The notes under the pieces are model-generated. The model saw only the letters and a program-made list of their open reading frames with translations. It made no database searches and was not told the origin of the DNA. 38,454 nt of DNA from Gammaproteobacteria bacterium. Lineage in GTDB: Bacteria > Pseudomonadota > Gammaproteobacteria > Steroidobacterales > Steroidobacteraceae. Shown piece by piece: positions 18,003 through 28,806 of the stretch (position 1 is the first letter of the stretch; every line of letters starts with the position of its first letter). The stretch lies in contig SCUD01000012.1 of assembly GCA_004297335.1 (NCBI GenBank), forward strand, positions 1 to 38,454, read 5' to 3'. The translations under genes were made by a program, and so were the position numbers.

Positions 18003-18761
18003 CTATTTCAGCATGACTCCGCCATCGATGACGATGCTCGATCCCACCATGTAGTCGCTGGCTGGCGAGGCCAGCAGGATGGCGGCGCCGGAGAGATCCG
18101 CTGGCTGGCCGATGCGCCCGGCCGGGACCTTGCGCCCGATCCCGGCCAGCACGCGCTCGGTCGTCGCGGGGTTGAATCCCGTATCGACATAGCCCGGGCA
18201 GATGGCGTTGACCTGGATGTTGTGCCGCACGAGTTCGAGGGCCATCGCCCGGGTCAGCATCAGGACGCCGCCCTTGCTGGCGCTGTAGTCCGCGCTCATC
18301 GGCAGCGGCAGGAAGGATCCGATCGACGCGATGTTGATGATCTTGCCGCGCTGCTGCGGCACCATCCGGCGCGCGACCGCCTGCGAGCAGAGAAACACGC
18401 CATCCAGATTGGTGGCCAGCGTCTGCCGCCACTGGCCGAAGTCGATCTCGAGGCATTCCTGCGCGGCGCCGGTGGTGCCGGCGTTGTTGACCAGTATGTC
18501 GATGTGGCCGAAGCGCGCCAGCACACCGGCGACCATGGCCTCGACCTCGGCCGGGCTCGTCACGTCGCAGCGGCAGGCGGTGGCCAGGGCGCCGGATGCC
18601 CGGAGCTCATCGCAGGCCGACTCGCAGACCTCCAGGCGCCGCCCGCAGATCGCCAGCGCGGCACCGGCGCCGGCCAGCGCCCGGGCGATGCCGAGGCCGA
18701 TCCCGGTGCCGCCACCGGTGACGATGGCGACTTTGCCGCTGAGGTCAAAGAGGCCGCTCAT
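18003..18761 (-). CDS. Short-chain dehydrogenase/reductase
   Basis: The 252-residue classical SDR has 'TGGGTGIG' (cofactor) near residue 15, 'NNAG' near 91, and the Ser-Tyr-Lys triad in 'NIASIGSF......YSASKGG', followed by 'AICPGYVDTGF'. It would oxidise a secondary alcohol or reduce a ketone with NAD(P)H; beta-hydroxyacyl-CoA or hydroxysteroid are reasonable substrates given the operon. Its start codon overlaps the last base of the upstream acyl-CoA dehydrogenase stop (TGATG), indicating translational coupling. Confidence 0.87.
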   Translation of the reverse strand: MSGLFDLSGKVAIVTGGGTGIGLGIARALAGAGAALAICGRRLEVCESACDELRASGALATACRCDVTSPAEVEAMVAGVLARFGHIDILVNNAGTTGAAQECLEIDFGQWRQTLATNLDGVFLCSQAVARRMVPQQRGKIINIASIGSFLPLPMSADYSASKGGVLMLTRAMALELVRHNIQVNAICPGYVDTGFNPATTERVLAGIGRKVPAGRIGQPADLSGAAILLASPASDYMVGSSIVIDGGVMLK

Positions 18762-19885
18762 CAGGCGGGCCCCAGCAGCTGCGTGGCAAGGCTGGCGAGA
18801 TGTCCGTCGCTGTCGCCGAAGGCTGTTTCGGCCATGCGCGCATGGCGGAAGTACAGCGGCATCTCGTGCTCCTCGCAGTAGCCGATGCCGCCCATCACCT
18901 GGTGGCCGCGGCGCACGATGTGGCGATAGCTGTCGTTGCAGCAGACCTTGGCCTTGGCGACGAGCACGGGATCGGGATCACCGCGGTCGATGGCCGCCGC
19001 TGCCTTGTAGGTCAGCCAGCGCGCCCGCTCGAGGTCCATCAGCATGTCCGCGCAGTGGTGCTGGATTGCCTGGAAGCTGCCGATTGGCCGTCCGAACTGC
19101 ACGCGGTCCCGGGCATAGGTGACGGCCGTGTCGAGGACGCGCTGCGCGCCGCCGATCATCTCTGCACACTTGGCGACCGTGGCAATGAGCAGCGCCTGCC
19201 GCAGGCCCGGGAGCACGGCGCCGGGGGCGCCGATCGCGGCGGCCGGGTCGAGCTCGACTTCGGTGAATCCAATTTCGCAGAACTGCGCGCCACCGATGCT
19301 GGGCATCGGCGTGCAGTGCAGGCCCGTCGCATTCGCGGGTACGCGGTAGAGCTCGATAGCGTCGGTGCCGCTCCGTGCCGGGCACAGCAGCAGGTCGGCG
19401 GCCGCGGCGTCGGCCACGAAGGGCACCGTGCCGTCGAGGCGCGTGCCCGCGGGCTGCGGTGTCGCCATCACGGTGATATCGGCGAGCTCGAGGTCGCTGC
19501 GCTGCGTGTCCAGCACCAGCGCCAGCCGGAGCTCGCCGCGCGCGAGCAACGGCAGCAGTTCAGCGCAGGCCGCCGGTGTGCCGGCGTGTCGCAAGCACAG
19601 CGCGCCAACCACGGCAGTCGAGAAGAACGGTCCGGGCAGGCAGGCGTAACCGGTCTCCTCGAGCAGCACGACGACATCCACGAAGCTGCCGCCCGCGCCG
19701 CCATGACCGTCGGGAACGAGCAGTCGCGTCCAGCCGAGCCCGGCCATCTGTCGCCACAGGGCGTCGCCGCAGCCGCGCGGATCGAGACGGGCGGCGCGCG
19801 CCTGGGTCACGGTCCAGGCCTGCGCCAGGAAGTCGCGGGCGCTTTGCCGGATCAGTGTCTGCTCTTCATCGAGCTGCAGGTGCAT
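18761..19885 (-). CDS. Acyl-CoA dehydrogenase family protein, probable non-catalytic partner subunit
   Basis: The 374-residue protein has the acyl-CoA dehydrogenase fold: N-terminal helices, a middle beta-domain around residues 120-220 and a C-terminal helical domain with 'ARDRVQFGRPIGSFQAIQHHCADM' (flavin contact) and 'QVMGGIGYCEEHEMPLYFRHARM'. At neither of the two known places for the catalytic Glu do I see one: 'GLRQALL' stands at the isovaleryl-type position and the C-terminal motif is not of the 'YEGTS' type. Together with the adjacent second dehydrogenase gene (31-bp gap) this suggests the beta partner of an alpha2beta2 enzyme like FadE26-FadE27 or FadE28-FadE29 of steroid side-chain degradation. 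Confidence 0.86.
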   Translation of the reverse strand: MHLQLDEEQTLIRQSARDFLAQAWTVTQARAARLDPRGCGDALWRQMAGLGWTRLLVPDGHGGAGGSFVDVVVLLEETGYACLPGPFFSTAVVGALCLRHAGTPAACAELLPLLARGELRLALVLDTQRSDLELADITVMATPQPAGTRLDGTVPFVADAAAADLLLCPARSGTDAIELYRVPANATGLHCTPMPSIGGAQFCEIGFTEVELDPAAAIGAPGAVLPGLRQALLIATVAKCAEMIGGAQRVLDTAVTYARDRVQFGRPIGSFQAIQHHCADMLMDLERARWLTYKAAAAIDRGDPDPVLVAKAKVCCNDSYRHIVRRGHQVMGGIGYCEEHEMPLYFRHARMAETAFGDSDGHLASLATQLLGPA

Positions 19886-19916
19886 CGCAATGGTCTCCGT
19901 GCGGACTCGCGGCCGC

Positions 19917-21124
19917 TCAGCTGCCGCGCGGCAGGCGCAGGCTGCGCTGGGCGACGACGTTGCGCAGCACTTCGCTGGTACCGCCGCCGATCGTGTCGAT
20001 CACGGTCGCGCGGCTCAGGCGTGCGACTTCGCCCGCGAGCGGTGCGCCGGCCGCCCCGTCCTCGAGGCGGCCCCAGGGGCCGAGGATGTCGAGGGCGTCG
20101 TAGGCGATGCGCTGGTGCAGCTCGCTGCCGACCAGCTTGGTCATCGTGCCTTCGGATTCGATCGTCTTGCCGGCCTGGAGCAGGAACAGCGCGTGGGCCT
20201 CGAAGCTGAGGGCTGCCTCGAAATCCACCTCGATCTGGGCCAGGCGCCGGCGCACGCCGGGGTCTTTGGCGAGTGGCCGCCCGTCGCGGCTGGCCGTGCG
20301 CACGTGCGCGGTGAGGCGGTCGAGGAAGGCCCGCAGCCGGATGTTCTGCGACAGCATCAGGCGCTCGTGCTCGATGGCCTCGATCATGTAGTAGAAGCCG
20401 CGGTTCACCCCGCCGACCAGCCGGGTCGCGGGCACGCGCACCTCGTCGTAGAACACGCCGTTGGTACGTTCCCCGCCGAGCGTATGGATCGGGTGGATCG
20501 TGATGCCGGGGGCGCGCTGGTCGACGACGAACAGGCTGATCGCGCCGTGCCGTGGTGCCTCCGGATCGGTCCGCGTCGCGAGCCAGTGGTAGTCCGCGAA
20601 GTGGCTCTGCGTGTTGAAGACCTTCTGCCCGGAAATGACGTAGTCGTCACCATCGCGCACTGCGCGCATCTGCAGCGCCGCGAGATCGGACCCTGCGGTC
20701 GGCTCGGTATAGCCGAGCGAGAACTCAATCTCGCCGCCGGCGATGCGCGGCAGGAACTCGCGCTTCATGTGCTCGCTGCCGTGGCGCAGGATCACCGGGC
20801 CGGCCATCAGCCGCGCCACGCTGTTCGGCAGGTAGGCCTCGCGCCGCGCGAATTCCTGCGACAGGATCAGCTCCATCACCAGCGTGCCGCCGCTGCCACC
20901 GTATTGTGCCGGCCAGCCGATGCCGAGAAAGCCGGCCTGGCCCATCCGGCGCATGAACACGCGGCCCTCCGGTCCCAGGCCGAGATCGAGCGGATGCTGC
21001 CGGCGGATCTCCTCGGTCAGCTCGCGATCGAGGAACTCGCGCAGCCGGCGCTGGAATTCGCGCTCCTCGGGGGTCGCGACCAGCTCGAAGTCGAGCCCCC
21101 GCCGGTCCAGCTGCGCCTGGTCGT

Positions 21125-21128
<4 letters not shown>
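19917..21128 (-). CDS. Acyl-CoA dehydrogenase, probable catalytic subunit
   Basis: The 403-residue protein has the complete three-domain fold, with 'LGYTEPTAGSDLAALQMRA' (substrate and flavin binding) near residue 138 and 'GGGTSEVLRNVVAQRSLRLPR' at the C-terminus. The medium-chain-type Glu of 'YEGTS' is Gly here, but E255 in 'IEHERLML' occupies the place of the isovaleryl/long-chain-type catalytic Glu. It introduces a 2,3-double bond in an acyl-CoA and passes electrons to ETF. It starts with GTG sharing four bases (GTGA) with the ligase stop. Pairing with the neighbouring dehydrogenase is inferred. Confidence 0.88.
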
Positions 21129-22666
<1,538 letters not shown>

Positions 22667-22680
22667 TCCGGGCACCTTCC

Positions 22681-23667
22681 TCAGCTGACCGCGAGCACGA
22701 GCTTGCCCATGACCTGCCGGCTCTCGAGCAGCCGGTGTCCCGCGGCAGCCTCGGCCAGCGGCAGTACCGCGTGCAGCTTCGGTGTGATCAGGCCGGCGGC
22801 GGCCAGGTCCACGAGCTCCTGCAGGATCTGGCCCATCGAGGCCGGGTCGCTCATCGCCACCGATTCCAGGCTCATCAGCCGCAGCGCCGGGCTCAGGCCG
22901 AAGGCGCCGAGGAAAGCCGGCATGAAGTCCGGCGCCGGCGGACCACCCGCCATGCCGTAGAGCACAACCTGGCCGAAGGGCCCGAGCATGCCGAGATCAT
23001 CGACGAGGGTGGTCCCGCCGACGGAGTTGAATACGACCGCCGCCCCGGCCGCCCCGGTAATCCCACGCACCGCGCCGGCGAGGGGTCCCGCGCCGGACTG
23101 CAGCACGGCATCGGCGCCGAGGTCGCGGACGAACCGGCACTTTGCTTCCGAGCCGGCGAGACCGATCACCTGCGCGCCATCGAGCTTGCCGAGCTGGACC
23201 AGCGCCGAGCCGACGCCGCCGGCGGCGGCGTAAACGATCATTGTCGCGCCGCGCGCAACCGGCGCCGCGCGCCGCAGCAGGATCCGGGCCGTGAGATAGT
23301 TGACGCCGATGCCGATCGCAGTCTCGAAGGAAACGCTGTCCGGCAGCCGCGCGGCGAAGATCGTGTAGCTCGCGACGTACTGCGCGGCGCAGCCGCCCTG
23401 CGTGACGACGACGACGCGCGCCCCGAGCCAGTCCGCCGGCACGCCCGCGCCGGTTCCGACCACGACGCCGGCGGCCTCGTAGCCGGTCACGAAAGGCAGC
23501 GGTGGCATGTGCGGATACAGTCCGCAGCGCAGCTGGACGTCCCCGAAACTCAGGCCGGCGGTGGCTACCTCGATCAGGATCTGCCCGGGCCCGGGCTCGG
23601 GCCGTTCCAGGTCGGTATAGACCAGTGCCTCGGCCGGCCCGGTCGTGGGCAATACGATCGCCTTCAT
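22681..23667 (-). CDS. Quinone-oxidoreductase-like medium-chain dehydrogenase/reductase
   Basis: From the ATG at 23667 (GGGAG Shine-Dalgarno) the protein has 328 residues. It has the zinc-free QOR layout: GroES-like N-terminus with 'GLSFGDVQLRCGLYPHMPPLPFVTGYEAAGVV' and Rossmann motif 'VYAAAGGVGSALVQLGK' near residue 143. A longer frame to 23721 runs through the AT-rich promoter-like DNA and is rejected. Members reduce quinones or the double bond of enoyl/enone substrates with NADPH; within a beta-oxidation-type operon an enoyl-CoA or enone reductase role is plausible. It shares only general similarity with the qor gene at 128. Confidence 0.84.
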   Translation of the reverse strand: MKAIVLPTTGPAEALVYTDLERPEPGPGQILIEVATAGLSFGDVQLRCGLYPHMPPLPFVTGYEAAGVVVGTGAGVPADWLGARVVVVTQGGCAAQYVASYTIFAARLPDSVSFETAIGIGVNYLTARILLRRAAPVARGATMIVYAAAGGVGSALVQLGKLDGAQVIGLAGSEAKCRFVRDLGADAVLQSGAGPLAGAVRGITGAAGAAVVFNSVGGTTLVDDLGMLGPFGQVVLYGMAGGPPAPDFMPAFLGAFGLSPALRLMSLESVAMSDPASMGQILQELVDLAAAGLITPKLHAVLPLAEAAAGHRLLESRQVMGKLVLAVS

Positions 23668-23708
23668 CGGAGCAATACTCCCGTCGCGCCACCGGGCGCG
23701 GTTATTCT

Positions 23709-23740
23709 GAATAGTATGCAATTATTCCATCGAGTATGCA
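23709..23740. promoter_or_regulatory. AT-rich control region upstream of the MDR gene
   Basis: In strongly GC-rich surroundings this AT-rich patch holds the octamer AGTATGCA twice (23713-23720 and 23733-23740), exactly 20 bp apart, and an inverted repeat GAATA/TATTC (23709-23713, 23723-23727). RGTAT elements also recur 20 bp apart upstream of the serine hydrolase and 17 bp apart at 37767-37788. It lies between the enoyl-CoA hydratase stop and the MDR start, so it probably controls an internal promoter of this operon. Confidence 0.45.
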
Positions 23741-23763
23741 TGTCCCGGGGCTCCTGCCGGTGG

Positions 23764-24549
23764 TCAGCGGTTCTGCCACTGCGGCTTGCGCTTGCCGAGG
23801 AAGGCATCGAAACCCTCGCGACTGTCGCGCGTACCGCCGAGCAGCATGCCGGTGGCCTGGCAGTAGTCGACGGCCGCCTCCAGCGGCATGTCCGCCGCCA
23901 GGGTCACGGCACGCTTGATCATCGCGACCGAGGCCGGCGCCTGCGCCGCGATGCGCGCCGCCAGCGCCCGGGCCTCAGCCACGACAGTCTCCGGCGCAAC
24001 GACCCGCAGCACCAGCCCGAGCCGCAGTGCCTCGGCCGCATCGATGGCCTCGCCGCTCAGCTCCAGGTACAGGGCCCGTTCGCGGCCGATCAGCCGCGCG
24101 AGCCTGGCCGTACCGCCGGAAGCCGGCAGGATGCCAAGCCCGACCTCGGGCAGTCCGACCCGGGCCGTCGCCGACAGGATGCGCATATCGCAGGCCAGCG
24201 CCAGTTCCAGGCCGCCGCCGAAGGCGTGCCCGTTGATCGCGGCGATCACCGGCACCGGCAGTCGCGCCAGCCGGTTGCCGGCACTGGTCAGGCGGTCGTG
24301 CAGCCGGAAGAATTCGAACGGTTCCGTGAGGCCCTGGCGCATCATGTTGATGTCACCGCCGGCCATGAAGCAGTTGCCGCTGCCGGTGATGATCAGGGCA
24401 CGCAGTTCCGGCCGGTTCGCCGCGGATTCGACCGCCTGCTCGAATTCGGCGATCAGCTGCGCACTGATCGGATTGCGTTCCTCGGGCCGGCAGAAGGTGA
24501 TCGTGCCGATGGTGTCGTCCAGCCCGAATGTCAGCGTCGGTGTCGGCAT
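23764..24549 (-). CDS. Enoyl-CoA hydratase/isomerase family protein
   Basis: The 261-residue crotonase-fold protein has the oxyanion-hole region 'FMAGGDINMMRQG', the first catalytic Glu at E115 in 'FGGGLELALACD' and the second at E135 in 'GLPEVGLGILPASGGTARL'. With both glutamates present, hydration of a 2-enoyl-CoA is the likely reaction, although isomerases share this pattern. The ATG at 24549 has a GGAGG-type Shine-Dalgarno. It is the first gene of the seven-gene minus-strand catabolic operon and is divergent from the serine hydrolase/molybdoenzyme operon across a 147-bp AT-rich spacer. Confidence 0.88.
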   Translation of the reverse strand: MPTPTLTFGLDDTIGTITFCRPEERNPISAQLIAEFEQAVESAANRPELRALIITGSGNCFMAGGDINMMRQGLTEPFEFFRLHDRLTSAGNRLARLPVPVIAAINGHAFGGGLELALACDMRILSATARVGLPEVGLGILPASGGTARLARLIGRERALYLELSGEAIDAAEALRLGLVLRVVAPETVVAEARALAARIAAQAPASVAMIKRAVTLAADMPLEAAVDYCQATGMLLGGTRDSREGFDAFLGKRKPQWQNR

Positions 24550-24610
24550 GGTCCCTCCGTCCGCGGCCCCCGGCCTCTCCGCCGGCCTTGCATGGCGCCC
24601 GTGCGCCTTT

Positions 24611-24650
24611 TATTTTATCGGGTATCATATTATTCTTCACGGTATAATTG
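24611..24650. promoter_or_regulatory. Divergent control region between the two main catabolic operons
   Basis: This AT-rich block separates the enoyl-CoA hydratase (minus) and serine hydrolase/molybdoenzyme (plus) operons. It contains GGTAT at 24621-24625 and 24641-24645, exactly 20 bp apart, the second inside GGTATAAT, which supplies a TATAAT -10-like hexamer (24643-24648) reading plus. ATCGGGTAT (24617-24625) resembles ATCGAGTAT at 23729 and ACCGAGTAT at 37780. A shared regulator binding here is an inference. Confidence 0.5.
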
Positions 24651-24696
24651 CCAGTGCGCGATGGCCGCGCCGGTGCAGCAACTGCGGGGGACTCAC

Positions 24697-25857
24697 ATGC
24701 AGATCCAGGATCCGGGAAGCGTCGGCCTCGATGCAGCACGGCTGCGCCGGCTGTCGGAAGCAGTCGCGCGCGATGTCGGGGCTGGCCTCTACGACGGGGC
24801 CGTGCTCGCGGTCGGCCGGCACGGCAGCCTCGTGCTGCACGAGGCGATCGGCAACAGCGACCTCGCTGCCGGCCGCGCCGCCCGCGTTGACGATGTGTTC
24901 GCGGTGATGTCGCTGTCGAAGACGCTGACCAACGTGCTGGTGCTGAACCGCTGCGAGCGGGGGCTGCTGCGCCTGACCATGCCGGTCGCGGAGCTGATTC
25001 CCGAGTTCGGCATGCTCGGCAAGCAACGGATCACCGTGCAGCACCTGCTGGCGCACACGGGCGGGCTCGGCGGCATGCCGCCGGTGCCACTTGACCGCAT
25101 GCCGCTGGCGGCGGCGCTGGCCGCGGTGTGCATGTTCCCGCCGCTGTCGCGGCCCGGCCAGGACGTCAGTTACAGCGGCCTCACCGCGCACGTCGTGCTG
25201 GCGGAGCTGGTCCGCCGCGCCGACGGCGGCCAGCGCGCGTACCGGCAGATCCTCGACCAGGACCTGTTCCAGCCGCTCGGCATGCACTCGACCGCGCTGG
25301 GATTGCGCGCCGACCTGCAGGCGCGCCGGGTGCCGATCGTGGTCCGCGACCGGAGCCCGGGCATACTGCCGGCGCCGATGATGGAGTCGTACAACGAGGT
25401 GCTCGGCGAGCACGCCGAAGTGCCGGCGATCGGTGTCTACTCGACCGCGGCGGATTTCTACCGGTTCAGCGAAATGCTGCGGCGCGGCGGCGAGCTGGAC
25501 GGCGTGCGGCTGCTGTCGCCACGGATGATCGAGCTGGCGAGCAGCAACCAGACCGGCAGCAAGATCAACGCGTTGTTCAGTTTCGCCTGCGAGAGCCGCG
25601 GCTGGGAGCCGTTCCCGGCCTACCTTGGACTCGGATTTTCGCTGCGCGGTGATGGCATCTTCCCGACCCCGTTCGGCGTATTGAGCTCGCCGCGGACCTT
25701 CGGTCATGTCGGCGGCGGTGGTACGATGTTCTGGGTCGATCCCGCGCAGGATCTGTGCTTCGTCGTGCTGACCGCCGGCCTGCTCGAGGAGGCGGCCAAC
25801 GTCGAGCGCTTCCAGCGCCTGTCCGACCTGGTGCTCGCCGCCGTCGTCGGGCCGTGA
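24697..25857 (+). CDS. Serine hydrolase of the beta-lactamase/esterase (class C-like) family
   Basis: The 386-residue protein has the penicillin-binding-like S72-L-S-K75 motif, a 'SYSG' in place of the YxN motif and a C-terminal 'HVGGGG' in place of KTG/HTG, as in EstB-type esterases. No signal peptide is visible, so it is probably cytoplasmic. The ATG at 24697 is chosen for its GGGGG Shine-Dalgarno; an in-frame ATG at 24661 is possible. It heads the plus-strand operon, 12 bp before the molybdoenzyme alpha gene. It may hydrolyse an ester or lactone of the pathway's substrate. Confidence 0.85.
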   Translation: MQIQDPGSVGLDAARLRRLSEAVARDVGAGLYDGAVLAVGRHGSLVLHEAIGNSDLAAGRAARVDDVFAVMSLSKTLTNVLVLNRCERGLLRLTMPVAELIPEFGMLGKQRITVQHLLAHTGGLGGMPPVPLDRMPLAAALAAVCMFPPLSRPGQDVSYSGLTAHVVLAELVRRADGGQRAYRQILDQDLFQPLGMHSTALGLRADLQARRVPIVVRDRSPGILPAPMMESYNEVLGEHAEVPAIGVYSTAADFYRFSEMLRRGGELDGVRLLSPRMIELASSNQTGSKINALFSFACESRGWEPFPAYLGLGFSLRGDGIFPTPFGVLSSPRTFGHVGGGGTMFWVDPAQDLCFVVLTAGLLEEAANVERFQRLSDLVLAAVVGP

Positions 25858-25869
25858 TGAGGAGAGGCG

Positions 25870-28806
25870 ATGGCAATCAACGAGACTGAGGTCCTGCCCA
25901 CGCCCGGTGACACCGGCCTGTCGCGGCGCCGCTTCCTGGCCCGCAGCCTGCAGTCAGGCCTCGCGCTCGCGCTGTGCGAGCTGGCGCCCGGGGTGAACCT
26001 GGGATTCGTCGGCGAGGTGCTGGCGGGTACCCGCCAGCTCGACTACGCCGGCTGGGAGGATCTCTATCGTCGGGAATGGCACTGGGACCGGGTCACCTGG
26101 GGATCGCACACGAATGCCTGCTCGCCGGGCACCTGCCTGTTCCATGTGTACACGAGGAACGGGCTGGTGTGGCGCGAGGAACAGGCGGCGCGCACGCGTG
26201 CCAGCAATCCGAAGTACTCCGACTTCAACCCGCTCGGCTGCCAGAAGGGCTGTGCCTTCCACACCAGCCTGTACAGCGGCGAGCGGGTCCGGTATCCGCT
26301 CAAGCGGGTTGGCGAGCGCGGCGAGGGCCGCTGGCAGCGGATCAGCTGGGACGAGGCGCTGACTGCAGTCGCGGATGCGATCCTCGACGGTCACCAGCGC
26401 GGCGGGACCTCGAGCTTCGTGCTGGATGGCCCGCACGTGCATGCCGGCAACGTCGCCTCGGCGGCGGTGTTCCGCTTCACCGCGCTGCTGAACGGCATCC
26501 TGACCGACCACAACGTGCAGATCGGCGACACTTTCGTCGGTTCCCTGATCACGCTCGGCAAGATGCAGGTCGGCTACACGCCGGACAACTTCTTCGATGC
26601 GCGGCTCGTGATCATGACGCATTCGAACTGGTCCTACACGGCGCCGGCGCTCTATCACTTCATCACCGAGGCCCGCTACAACGGCACCGAGTTCGTGCTG
26701 CTGGCGCCGGATGCCAATCCGACCACGCACGCGGTGGACGTGCACGTCCCGGTGCGGGTGGGCACCGATGCCGCCTTCTGGCTCGCCGCCTGCCAGGTAA
26801 TGATCGATGAAGGCATCTATGATGCCGGCTTCGTCCGCGAGCAGACCGACCTGCCGCTGCTGGTGCGCACGGACACGCGGCGCTACCTGCGCGCCGCCGA
26901 GGTCGACGGCGGGCGCGAGGATCAGCTGTACTTCTTCGATACGGCCACCGGCCACATCGCGCCGGCTCCGCGTGCGACGCTGCGTCACGGCTTCACGCCG
27001 GCGCTCGAGGGCGAGTACGAGGTGACGCTCGCCGATGGCAGCCGCGTGACCGTCACGCCGGTGTTCGCGCAGCTGCGCCGGCAGCTCGATGCGCGCTACC
27101 GGCCCGAGCAGGCGCAGGAACTCTGTGGTGTCCACGGCTCGGTGATCCGCGAGCTGGCGCGCAAGATCGCGACCCGCCGCACCTGCGCCTATACGGGCTT
27201 CAGCAGCGGCAAGCACTATCACGGCGACCTGATGGAGCGCAGCCTGCTGCTGGCGCTCGCGCTGTCCGGCAACGTCGGCAAGCCGGGTACCGGAATCACG
27301 ATCTGGTCCTTCCCGGCCGACGGCATCTCGATGCTGGCGGGGATGGAGAAGCCGGTTGCGCGGGGCGGGATGACCATCGGCATGGACATGGCGCAGGCAC
27401 TCGCGCGCGACATGCTGGCCCGCGACCCGGAGACGACCGAGGAACTGATCAGCATCGAAATGATGAAACTGATGACGCGCCAGCTCGGCCAGGTGCCGTC
27501 GTCCTTCTGGATGTATTACCACGCCGGCTACGACCGGCTGTGGAACCGGCGCGAGTGGCAGGACCCGGCGATGCCGCGTTCGTTCGGCGACTACCTCGAC
27601 GACGCGGTGGCCAAGGGCTGGTGGGACGGCCTCGTGCTGCCCGAGCCGGGCAAGCCGCCCGAGGTCGTGCTGTACATGGGCAACAATCCGCTGCGGCGCG
27701 TGCGCAGCGCCAATGTCCAGTACCCGCAGGAGCTGTTCCCGAAGATCAAGACCCTGTTCACGGTCGAGACCCGGATGTCCTCGTCGGCGATGTACTGCGA
27801 CTACGTGCTGCCGGCCGCCTGGTACTACGAGAAGGAGGACATGACGCTGTCGATGACGGCGAGCCCGTACATCTCGCTGATCCAGAAGGCGGTCGAGCCG
27901 GTCGGCGAGGCGAAGGAGGAATGGCAGATCTTCGGGCTGCTGCTGCAGAAGATCGCCGCGCGCGCAGCGGAGCGCGGCCTGGACGGCTTCACTGACCGCT
28001 TCGGCCGCCCCCACGACTACGCCAGCCTGTACCAGCGTTTCTCGCTCGATGGCGCCGTGCACAATCATGGCGATGCGGTGCGCGAGATGGTCGCGGTCAA
28101 GATCGCGACCGGGATCTTCCCGCGCGACTACAGCTACGAACGTTTCCGCGAGGAGGGCACGGTGCCGCTGCACGGCATGGGCGTGACCTTCCAGCGCCAC
28201 GCGGTCGCCAACGAATACGATCCGGACAAGCCTTTCTACAGCCTGCGCTGGCATACCGAGGAGAAGGTCCCGTATCCGACCTACGCGCGGCGCATGCAGT
28301 TCTACATCGACCATGAGTGGTTCCTCGAGGTCGGCGAGGAGCTGCCGGTCCACAAGGACATCCCGCCGATCGGCGGCAACTACCCGTTCCAGATCACCAG
28401 CGGCCACCCGCGCGTCAGCATCAACTCGGTGCACCTGGCCAATGAGCAGCTCGCCCGCCTGCACCGCGGGCAACCGGTGGTGTTCATGAATGATGGTGAC
28501 GCGGCCAGGCTCGGCATCGCCGACAGCGAGACCGTGCGGGTGTTCAATGACGTCGGTGGTTTCGAGATCATGACCAGCCTGCAGGCCTGCGTCGCGCCGA
28601 GCCAGCTCATTGTCTATTACTGGGAGCCGTACCAGTTCAAGGGCTGGAAGAACTTCGACGGCCTGCTGGTCGGCCTGCCGAAGGCGATTCACTTCGCCGG
28701 TGGCTACGAGCAACTGCGCTATTTCTACATGCACGGCAGCCCCTACGCCTGTGTCGATCGGGGCGTACGCGTCGGCATCGCCAAGCTGGATGCGGGAGCG
28801 GCCTGA
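25870..28806 (+). CDS. DMSO-reductase-family type II molybdoenzyme, alpha subunit (ethylbenzene/steroid C25 dehydrogenase-like)
   Basis: The 978-residue catalytic subunit has a twin-arginine signal (S-R-R-R-F-L near residues 18-23), so the complex is exported folded to the periplasm. The FS0 [4Fe-4S] ligands fit H80, C84, C89 and C124, the His-plus-three-Cys pattern of the type II subfamily. D220 in 'QIGDTF' is a good candidate for the Asp that coordinates molybdenum. Downstream are bis-MGD-binding segments such as 'GNNPLRR' and 'SGHPRVSINSVH'. Length, type II features and the alpha-beta-gamma-chaperone order match ethylbenzene dehydrogenase, p-cymene dehydrogenase and steroid C25 dehydrogenase, which hydroxylate a C-H bond with water. 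The strong GAGGAGAGG Shine-Dalgarno fixes the start. The substrate is unknown. Confidence 0.9.
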   Translation: MAINETEVLPTPGDTGLSRRRFLARSLQSGLALALCELAPGVNLGFVGEVLAGTRQLDYAGWEDLYRREWHWDRVTWGSHTNACSPGTCLFHVYTRNGLVWREEQAARTRASNPKYSDFNPLGCQKGCAFHTSLYSGERVRYPLKRVGERGEGRWQRISWDEALTAVADAILDGHQRGGTSSFVLDGPHVHAGNVASAAVFRFTALLNGILTDHNVQIGDTFVGSLITLGKMQVGYTPDNFFDARLVIMTHSNWSYTAPALYHFITEARYNGTEFVLLAPDANPTTHAVDVHVPVRVGTDAAFWLAACQVMIDEGIYDAGFVREQTDLPLLVRTDTRRYLRAAEVDGGREDQLYFFDTATGHIAPAPRATLRHGFTPALEGEYEVTLADGSRVTVTPVFAQLRRQLDARYRPEQAQELCGVHGSVIRELARKIATRRTCAYTGFSSGKHYHGDLMERSLLLALALSGNVGKPGTGITIWSFPADGISMLAGMEKPVARGGMTIGMDMAQALARDMLARDPETTEELISIEMMKLMTRQLGQVPSSFWMYYHAGYDRLWNRREWQDPAMPRSFGDYLDDAVAKGWWDGLVLPEPGKPPEVVLYMGNNPLRRVRSANVQYPQELFPKIKTLFTVETRMSSSAMYCDYVLPAAWYYEKEDMTLSMTASPYISLIQKAVEPVGEAKEEWQIFGLLLQKIAARAAERGLDGFTDRFGRPHDYASLYQRFSLDGAVHNHGDAVREMVAVKIATGIFPRDYSYERFREEGTVPLHGMGVTFQRHAVANEYDPDKPFYSLRWHTEEKVPYPTYARRMQFYIDHEWFLEVGEELPVHKDIPPIGGNYPFQITSGHPRVSINSVHLANEQLARLHRGQPVVFMNDGDAARLGIADSETVRVFNDVGGFEIMTSLQACVAPSQLIVYYWEPYQFKGWKNFDGLLVGLPKAIHFAGGYEQLRYFYMHGSPYACVDRGVRVGIAKLDAGAA

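Noticed and set aside
22735-24696. A very long N-terminal extension (over 650 codons) of the serine hydrolase frame
   Set aside because: It runs antisense through the MDR and enoyl-CoA hydratase genes and the divergent promoter. The hydrolase fold starts at 24697 behind its own Shine-Dalgarno.
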